Shown here: positions 58,801-64,000 of the stretch, one piece after another
How the letters are laid out: every line of letters starts with the position of its first letter
Position numbering within the stretch: position 1 is the first letter of the stretch
Origin: Chryseobacterium culicis
Lineage (GTDB): Bacteria; Bacteroidota; Bacteroidia; Flavobacteriales; Weeksellaceae
Assembly: GCF_002979755.1 (NCBI RefSeq)
Contig: NZ_PCPP01000001.1
Span: 1,396,665-1,460,664, forward strand
Direction of reading: 5' to 3'
DNA: 64,000 nucleotides
Program-made: the position numbers and the translations under genes
Notes under the pieces: model-generated
Database searches by the model: none
The model's input: the letters and a program-made list of their open reading frames with translations, nothing else
Told to the model about the DNA's origin: nothing

Positions 58801-61783
58801 TCAGATCTGAGACACTTTTATCTTTAGGAATTTCAGTGGTATATTCCAATATTCCTTTTTTAAGCTGATGAACTTCTGAAACCGTTTTTCCAGATCCGTC
58901 CTGAACAAAAACATTCACCAATGCGTCAGGAATTGCTGAGAAAACATACACTTTCACTTTTTCTCCTCTTGATACTTCTTCTTTCGGAGCTATAACCGTC
59001 AGGAATGTTTTTTGATTTGGCTTTAAAGAAGCTTTATCCCAAACACTGAAATACTGTGAAGATTTTATGGTATCTTTTCCTTCGATATTGAAAAGCTCCA
59101 GCTGATAATCTCCGGCATCCAGTTTCCCTAAATCCAGATTCGTTGAAAGCTGAGCATTGTCTGCAGATGGCTGCTGTTGTCTTTCAATCAGTACTTTTTC
59201 TGCTTTCCAGTTTTTGACCTCATCATTTTTATCAAAAAAATCATGTGGGAATTTGCTGATAAATTCTTCTTTTGAATATTTAGGCAGATTCTGAACATCA
59301 GACTTGAAATTATCTCTGAAAATTCTGTCCGGAGCCATCAGTTTCGACAGCTTAACCTGATAAGGCTTCTTAAGATTCTGATCGTTATAGTTCTTGGTTT
59401 CTACCTTTACTTTTACATTTTCATCGGCAAAAGTATTGCTGATATTTTCTGCCTGGATATAGTGAGAAACTGAGGCTACCTTCAACTGGGTATTAGCGTT
59501 CTGTGTTTCCCCATTGATATCTGTAACCGAAGCATTGATAGCATAGTTATCAATCTGTATGCCTTCCAGATTTTCATCTTTTTTAAGTTCCAGACGAATC
59601 ACAAACTCTCCTTTTTCATTGGTTTTTGCTTCACCAAGAACAGAGTTCTCATTATCATTATTCTGTGGATACCAGCTGAAATATCTCCATCTGATATTGT
59701 GTTTTTTGATTTCATAATTTACCACAGTGTTGCTCAGTGGAACACCGGAGAACATCACCGCTTTTCCTTTCAGTTCTATGGTTTGTCCATATTTATACTC
59801 TTCTTTTATCGGATTAAAGGTTACCTCAAACTTTGGTCTTTTGTATTCTTCTACCCTGAAGTTTTTATATCCCTGGCTTTCCCCTTCAATTCTCAGATAA
59901 AAATTACCGTTCAGTTTTCCTTTCGGAAGAATGAAACTTCCATGATAAGAACCAAACTCATTGGTGGTAAATTCCTGGGAAGAAACCTCCTCGCTGTTGG
60001 TATTCAATAACGTAATTTTTTGTTTTAATCCAGAAAGCACAGCTTCCACTTCTTTATTCTGTCTCGTATTGATCACCTTGAAATAAACAGTCTGTCCTGG
60101 ACGGTAAATTCCTCGGTCTATAAAAATCTGAGCGGTGGAACGGGTTTGTTTGTTGGGATTATAATCTTCCACAGATCCTCTGTTTCCATACACCTGCATG
60201 ATCTGGAAATCATTGGTCTTAGGCTGCTGGATCAGAAAAGTTCTGTAATATTCTTTGCTTTGTGTGGAAGGGAATTTAAATACTCCGTTTGCAGTGGTTG
60301 TTCCATCAATTTTATTTAATGTTTTATTGGAAACAAATTCATAAAAACGAAGTCCTTCATTCGTCACCGGTTTGCCATTTTCGCTATTAACCAGTTTCAA
60401 CTCGTCAGTAAGAGGATTCCTGTCTGTTTTGGATTGATAAATAATTCTGTTTCCTGACACCAGAAAGTAGAAATTTTGTCGGGAATCGGTATCTTTCATA
60501 TCAGCTCCTGCAACTGTAAACTCTGCTACATATATTCCCGACGGAAGGGGTTTAACTTCCAGTGACGTTGTATGATTCTGATAGTCCTTAGGATCTGGCA
60601 GCTGGAATGTTTCCTTTCTTACCAGATTCTTTTTTAGTTTTCCGAAGACATTGGAATAGGAATTATCAATGTATTGAAACAATGAGGTAAAATCATCTTT
60701 TACTTCATAAATATTCAAAGTAAATTCAGAAACATTCTGATATTGTGCTACTAAATGAATGGGCAGATTATTCTGGGTCTGAGATTCATATTTGATCGTA
60801 AGATAAGGATTTACAATCTGTGCCTCTTTGCTTTTGATATTTTCAAGGAAAAGAGATTTCGGATATTCACTTTTGGCTTGTGCAGCTAATGCAAGAGCTT
60901 CTTTAGGTTTCTTCTTGCCCACAAATTCATCCATGATCTCTCCCATGATCACCACTTTATAATCCCCCTCTACATTAGATTTTAAAAGATTCTGAAGCAG
61001 CTGAAGTTTATCTTTACAATGAGTGAAATTACAGTTTTCCGTAATCTTCTCTTTCATGAAATACAGTTTGGAATTTCCGCTGTTCTGGCCAATCAGCTCA
61101 TCATAGATTGCACTGATCGTTGTGCGGTTGGCTGTCAGTTCATTTTTTGTAAAAATATTGTTTTCGGATAAAAACTCTATTTTCTTAACAGCATACCAAT
61201 CCGATAATGTCGGAAAATACGCTATATCTTCAGTTCCTGAAAAAACTTTTTTATACTTTTCCAGAGAGATCTTTTTCATTTCAGGTTTTTCCTGATCAAG
61301 TTCCTGAAAACTTTTGGTCAGGTAATTTTTAAAATCAAGCTTACTCCAGGTTTCAATCTGGGAAATATCCTGGGAATTGATATTGGTTCTTCCGTTTATT
61401 TTCCATGAGTTTTGGTTGTAATAATCCATAAAAAAACCATTCAGCAGGACTTTGTACATCAATTTCCCTTCTCCGTTCAGTTTTCCTTCCGCATCTTTAA
61501 GTTTTTTGAAAAACTGAGAAGCAGAATCATTCTGATCATCATCCACTGTTTGGTTTACAATACTGAATTCCGCTTTCAGAGAACGGATCAGCTCAAAGGC
61601 ATTATTTTCTTTCATGGCTTGTTTTTGTATGTCTAAAATAATGGGAAGATTAGATTTATAAGCTCCTTTCGTACTGTTTTCAGCAATTTTTTTCCATTGG
61701 GTATCGTAATATTTCTGTGCGGATACCGTTGAAAAGCTTAGCATTACAAGCAAAAGCAGAAAAATCTTGGAAAATCTTTTCAT
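55880..61783 (-). CDS. Very large alpha-2-macroglobulin-family protein without thioester
   Basis: 1967 residues with signal peptide MKRFSKIFLLLLVMLSFSTVSAQ. Landmarks: an N-terminal extension without known motifs (to ~520), the macroglobulin MG strand FIDRGIYRPGQTVYFKVIN near 558, an SYVLQGRVAGVQI segment near 1130-1145, and the alpha-2-macroglobulin family block FFYPDLKTDADGNVNFEF near 1211. Where thioester proteins have C-x-E-Q, this one reads NNSADVIFNKWFADV near 1427. The only Cys in the mature protein are two near residues 250-256 (NCNFTHC). It would trap proteases physically, if at all. It is read divergently from the UbiA-like gene, 18 bp apart. Confidence 0.85.
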   Translation of the reverse strand: MKRFSKIFLLLLVMLSFSTVSAQKYYDTQWKKIAENSTKGAYKSNLPIILDIQKQAMKENNAFELIRSLKAEFSIVNQTVDDDQNDSASQFFKKLKDAEGKLNGEGKLMYKVLLNGFFMDYYNQNSWKINGRTNINSQDISQIETWSKLDFKNYLTKSFQELDQEKPEMKKISLEKYKKVFSGTEDIAYFPTLSDWYAVKKIEFLSENNIFTKNELTANRTTISAIYDELIGQNSGNSKLYFMKEKITENCNFTHCKDKLQLLQNLLKSNVEGDYKVVIMGEIMDEFVGKKKPKEALALAAQAKSEYPKSLFLENIKSKEAQIVNPYLTIKYESQTQNNLPIHLVAQYQNVSEFTLNIYEVKDDFTSLFQYIDNSYSNVFGKLKKNLVRKETFQLPDPKDYQNHTTSLEVKPLPSGIYVAEFTVAGADMKDTDSRQNFYFLVSGNRIIYQSKTDRNPLTDELKLVNSENGKPVTNEGLRFYEFVSNKTLNKIDGTTTANGVFKFPSTQSKEYYRTFLIQQPKTNDFQIMQVYGNRGSVEDYNPNKQTRSTAQIFIDRGIYRPGQTVYFKVINTRQNKEVEAVLSGLKQKITLLNTNSEEVSSQEFTTNEFGSYHGSFILPKGKLNGNFYLRIEGESQGYKNFRVEEYKRPKFEVTFNPIKEEYKYGQTIELKGKAVMFSGVPLSNTVVNYEIKKHNIRWRYFSWYPQNNDNENSVLGEAKTNEKGEFVIRLELKKDENLEGIQIDNYAINASVTDINGETQNANTQLKVASVSHYIQAENISNTFADENVKVKVETKNYNDQNLKKPYQVKLSKLMAPDRIFRDNFKSDVQNLPKYSKEEFISKFPHDFFDKNDEVKNWKAEKVLIERQQQPSADNAQLSTNLDLGKLDAGDYQLELFNIEGKDTIKSSQYFSVWDKASLKPNQKTFLTVIAPKEEVSRGEKVKVYVFSAIPDALVNVFVQDGSGKTVSEVHQLKKGILEYTTEIPKDKSVSDLNLQYQLVAFNDVNTESVSLKIKDTEKPLKIETVTFRDKLEPNSKEKWTVKVTGNDNEKINAEVLANMYDMSLDQFAANSYSWRKLYTPFVMVTSYGIRNYLEQQNYQKRLNYFADRYIAVPQFNWFDGDISYVLQGRVAGVQIQQEAYAPPPSPIAGARFKTARAAVAEDKIEVMQNVVPEPVKAPKVETSPPGSSEENLDKVAVRKNLNETAFFYPDLKTDADGNVNFEFTSPEALTKWKLMFLAHTKDARAATLEKEVVTQKEFSVTPNYPRFLREGDELNLQSKLSNLTDKKLNGSAELQILDAFTNENISSKFGMSSGAQNFSLTENGSSALTWKLKVPDNVSSVIFKVVAKAGAYSDGEQQAIAVLPNRMLVTDAVPVFVKEGETKTFVLDNLKNNTSTTASNVSNTLELTTNPIWEIMFALPSLKNDQNNSADVIFNKWFADVLASEIFKANPKMKTVFEEYQNKGLLNSNLEKNQELKQLLLEETPWVLESKNEGEQMQKLALLFDVNTMKNSINQDWDEFKKLQNPDGGFSWYPGYPSSYGTSLYILKNLGKINSWLKDNVKDYQSSEQKVIVAKLVQYVDNEVSKYFDVKKGNVWNNWAMDYLDTRNYWEQQYPLKGKGATLKTLVKQKAKTAKITDFTFFGLHRAALLMNDYGLKEVSAKLMTYLKETSTDTKTQGVYWKQNLNDWGWFGSKVVNHAGALEAFNTLKSNDQNFIEDVKIWLVTQKEVNSWGSSRGTAEVIFTILNSGKSWTGAESDKATIVWGGKELVPQTQATGYVKSTVKTDALDKNLATVTITKPGPGIVQGGLFWQYYEDLDKIKSSENYISVTKELYKKVKTVNGEELQKISSETPLKVGDKVTVRMILNTDRAMEFIHIKDMRAAGFEPVDVLSGYQWKNNLGYYQSTKDASTNFYIQYMPKGKYVFEYDVVANASGKFSNGITTMQNYYAPQMNAHTKGTGVTISE

Positions 61784-61797
61784 ATATATTAATTTTG
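61767..61797 (+). promoter_or_regulatory. Predicted promoter for the UbiA-like gene and recF
   Basis: TTG (61767-61769), a spacer of 20 and TAATTTTG (61790-61797) fit the consensus. The boxes lie in the first codons of the divergent macroglobulin gene and end four bases before the ATG at 61802, so a transcript would be leaderless or the gene starts slightly later. Confidence 0.4.
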
Positions 61798-61801
61798 ATA
61801 A

Positions 61802-62557
61802 ATGAACATTTTAAAAATACTGAAAAAAACCGTCATAGACAGCCAGATTTATGTCTCTCTTATGGGAACTCTTTTTGCAGTATTTTTCATGAAAGAGCAA
61901 AACACATTCCGTTTCCCTACCTTTGCATTAATTTTCATCACTTATTTCAGTGGTTATCTTTATACTAAATACCAATATACCAGACATTTTTTCAAAATAG
62001 TTGTTATCAATGCCCTTGCGGGAATTGCCTGTGCTTTTTTAATCATTCACAATCATAATGAAATAAGGCTTTTGAAATGGTTTATTATTGTGGTGCTGGG
62101 ACTGCTTTACAACAGTTTTTTTCTCGATGTTTATATCCGTAAGATTCCTTTGCTGAAAGTTTTCTATGTAGGTTTGGTATGGGCGTTAGTCAATTGCTGG
62201 CTTACACTTCCTGAGTTCAGTATACCGATCTTTCTGATCAGCTTTTTCTTTATCACCGCACTTGTTCTTCCTTTTGATATCCGGGATATGAATAGTGACA
62301 CCGTAAAAACCTTTCCGATGCTGATGGGTGTTCAGAATACTAAATACATTGCCTATGCACTTGTCTTCATCAGTAATATGATCTCGATTTTCTATCTTGA
62401 ATTATCTTATGCCACCGCTTTTTTTATGGCAAGCATTGTAACTTATATTCTTATCTATTTCTCTGATAATAAAAGAGATGACGCTTACTACTCTTTCGGA
62501 GTGGAAACTTGTTCTGCACTTCCTTTTTTATTTTTACTAATAATGGAGTATTTTTGA
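61802..62557 (+). CDS. UbiA-superfamily-like membrane prenyltransferase homolog
   Basis: 251 residues with about eight transmembrane segments. It keeps a good second UbiA motif (ALVLPFDIRDMNSDTVKTFPMLMG, with the D-x-x-D-x-x-x-D and T-x-P pattern), and the first motif is reduced to YNSFFLDVYIRKIPLLKVFYVG without the usual N/D-D-x-x-D. The loss of part of the first Asp-rich motif makes prenyl transfer doubtful. It is three bases from recF and cotranscribed with it. The real start could be slightly further downstream. Confidence 0.6.
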   Translation: MNILKILKKTVIDSQIYVSLMGTLFAVFFMKEQNTFRFPTFALIFITYFSGYLYTKYQYTRHFFKIVVINALAGIACAFLIIHNHNEIRLLKWFIIVVLGLLYNSFFLDVYIRKIPLLKVFYVGLVWALVNCWLTLPEFSIPIFLISFFFITALVLPFDIRDMNSDTVKTFPMLMGVQNTKYIAYALVFISNMISIFYLELSYATAFFMASIVTYILIYFSDNKRDDAYYSFGVETCSALPFLFLLIMEYF

Positions 62558-62560
62558 CGA

Positions 62561-63640
62561 ATGATTATCAAGAAGCTTTCCCTTTACAATTTCAAAAACC
62601 ACTCTGAGAAAAAATTTGAATTTTCACCGCAGATCAACTGTTTTGTGGGTAATAATGGGGTGGGAAAGACCAATATTCTGGATGCCCTGCATTATTTATC
62701 AGTAGGAAAAAGCTTTCTAGGAAATACTGATTTTAACAATATAAAAAAAGAGGAAGATTTTTTTACCATTGATGCTGAAATTCAGAATGAGGAAAGTGAA
62801 GATATCATCAGAATCACTCAGCCTAAGGAAGCTAAAAAGGTGATCAAAAAAAATGATAAAAGCTATGACAGACTCGCTGATCATATCGGATATCTGCCAA
62901 GTGTGATGATCTCCCCTTATGACTCCAATCTTATTTCGGATTCCGGGGAAAGCAGACGTAAGTTTCTGGATGCGATGATTTCTCAGACGGATTCAGAGTA
63001 TCTTTTTGACCTTATTCAATATCAGAAGACCATTCAGCAGCGAAATGCTTTACTGAAATATTTTGCCAAAAACAGAACGTGGGATAAAGATTCGCTGGAA
63101 ATTTATGATGACCCAATTACCAGATTCGGAACAAAAATTTTTAATAAAAGAAAAGAGTTTGTAGAGCAGCTTAATCCTATTGTTCAGAATTTTTACCAGA
63201 TCATTTCAGGTGGAAAAGAAACAGTATCTGTTATTTATGAATCTCATTTGCTGGAAGATTCTTTTGAAAATCTTTTAAAAGAAAGCCTTGAAAGAGACCG
63301 TATGCTCACCTATACTTCAAAGGGAATTCATAAAGATGACCTGCTTTTTGAAATGGATCATATTTTAATCAAGAAAATCGGTTCTCAGGGGCAGCAAAAA
63401 TCCTTCCTGATTTCTTTGAAGCTGGCTCAGATGAGTCTGGTAAAAGAACTAACGAAAAAGACCCCTATATTGTTGCTTGATGACATTTTTGATAAACTTG
63501 ATGACACCAGAGTTGCACAATTGATTGAGCTGGTTAATAGAGAAAGTTTCGGACAGATCTTCATCACGGATACCCACAGAGAACGTACGGAGATTGTGGT
63601 AAAGAAAATCAATGAGGAAAGTATAATTTTTGAAGTTTAA
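62561..63640 (+). CDS. recF: DNA replication/repair protein RecF
   Basis: 359 residues, usual length. An ATPase with Walker A GNNGVGKTNILDALHYLSVGK near residue 30, the ABC-type signature region SQGQQKSFLISLKLAQM near 272 and Walker B TPILLLDDIFDKLD near 303, plus an SMC-like central region. RecF helps load RecA at single-strand gaps with RecO and RecR. Its start ATG follows the UbiA-like stop by three bases. No dnaN or gyrB gene is adjacent, unlike in many bacteria. Confidence 0.95.
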   Translation: MIIKKLSLYNFKNHSEKKFEFSPQINCFVGNNGVGKTNILDALHYLSVGKSFLGNTDFNNIKKEEDFFTIDAEIQNEESEDIIRITQPKEAKKVIKKNDKSYDRLADHIGYLPSVMISPYDSNLISDSGESRRKFLDAMISQTDSEYLFDLIQYQKTIQQRNALLKYFAKNRTWDKDSLEIYDDPITRFGTKIFNKRKEFVEQLNPIVQNFYQIISGGKETVSVIYESHLLEDSFENLLKESLERDRMLTYTSKGIHKDDLLFEMDHILIKKIGSQGQQKSFLISLKLAQMSLVKELTKKTPILLLDDIFDKLDDTRVAQLIELVNRESFGQIFITDTHRERTEIVVKKINEESIIFEV

Positions 63641-63788
63641 TGCTAGATGCGGGATGCTAGTTGCGGGGTTCGAGTTATGAGATGCGGGATTGGATTCAAG
63701 GTGTTGATGTGATTATAAAGTAAAAATTAATTTTCTTTATCCTCAAAATAGTATTGATCATACCTTAAAATCCTAAAACACAAATAAT

Positions 63789-64000
63789 ATGAGTTATAGA
63801 AATCTTGACATTTACAAAATAGCCTTCGATTTATTTTTAAAAACCCATAAAGCTTCTCATCTTCTTCCCAAGTACGAACTGTTCGAACTAGGCAGCCAAT
63901 TAAGATGATCTTCTGATTCAGTAATTACAAATATTGTTGAAGGCTATGAAAGATCATCCTACAAAAATGATTACATTCGCTTCCTGTTTTATACTCATAA
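63789..64000 (+). pseudogene. Four-helix-bundle (23S rRNA intervening-sequence type) gene with in-frame stop
   Basis: ATG at 63789 opens MSYRNLDIYKIAFDLFLKTH and reaches ELGSQLR, where TGA (63906-63908) replaces the second Arg codon of the usual G-S-Q-I-R-R-S-S motif. The frame then continues with SSDSVITNIVEGYERSSYKNDYIRFLFYTH to the window end. One base change (CGA or AGA to TGA) explains the break. The intact family forms four-helix bundles of unknown function. The window ends before its 3' end. A sequencing error would look the same. Confidence 0.75.

Noticed and set aside
1-64000. tRNA or rRNA genes
   Set aside because: I looked in the gaps for cloverleaf-type and rRNA-like sequence and saw none; short RNAs cannot be excluded without computation.

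Overview
The window is a low-GC stretch of a Flavobacteriales genome, most likely Chryseobacterium or a close relative in the Weeksellaceae. The reasons are a protein with a type IX secretion C-terminal domain, a SusC/SusD pair, -7 boxes of the Bacteroidetes type (TAnnTTTG), a fused PurL with its own glutaminase domain, and a double-glycine 'bacteriocin-like' peptide with a leader I associate with Chryseobacterium. Almost everything from 361 to 32680 and from 34636 to 61783 lies on the minus strand. Genus and function calls are by eye, not from searches.

Layout. 1-2500: end of a diacylglycerol kinase gene, three small metabolic or binding proteins, and two copies of a 132-bp inverted-repeat element. 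2503-10301: a purine block (purL, purB) with a barstar-like gene overlapping the purL end, a YhcG-type nuclease gene wedged between a promoter and purL within a 36-bp duplication, and a WG-repeat protein. 10302-13394: a repeat-rich accessory zone with a small membrane protein, a Cys-rich double-glycine peptide, a diverging array of ~22-bp degenerate units, orphan small genes, a decayed gene and two copies of a ~130-bp terminator/REP module. 13395-22457: a four-gene operon encoding a T9SS propeller-like protein, two large exported YD/RHS proteins (SpvB-like, then RHS core with a metallopeptidase-like tip) and a small exported candidate immunity protein. 22725-23652: two paralogous small secreted proteins. 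23747-32680: a polysaccharide utilization locus (SusC, SusD, GH144-type glucanase, esterase, GH3 beta-glucosidase), plausibly for beta-1,2-glucan.

33046-40322: housekeeping and small enzymes, including a deoxynucleoside kinase, tandem glutaminyl-peptide cyclotransferase lipoproteins, and a VOC-GNAT-SRPBCC trio. 40547-47174: a Na+/H+ antiporter, a bestrophin, a DUF2490 protein, a DUF1398 protein and a four-gene two-component signalling operon. 47530-50293: a six-gene operon of small VOC, SRPBCC, membrane and DinB-like proteins. 50681-54342: a TolC-HlyD-ABC permease export operon with no ATPase gene in the window. 55245-61783: two protease inhibitors side by side, ecotin and a very large alpha-2-macroglobulin that has lost the thioester motif. 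61802-63640: a UbiA-like membrane protein and recF. The window ends in a four-helix-bundle gene with an in-frame stop.

The most unusual parts are the 10.9-22.5 kb accessory zone (RHS operon, orphan genes sharing a 3' module, peptide gene, 22-bp array), the yhcG insertion ahead of purL, and the thioester-less macroglobulin beside ecotin.
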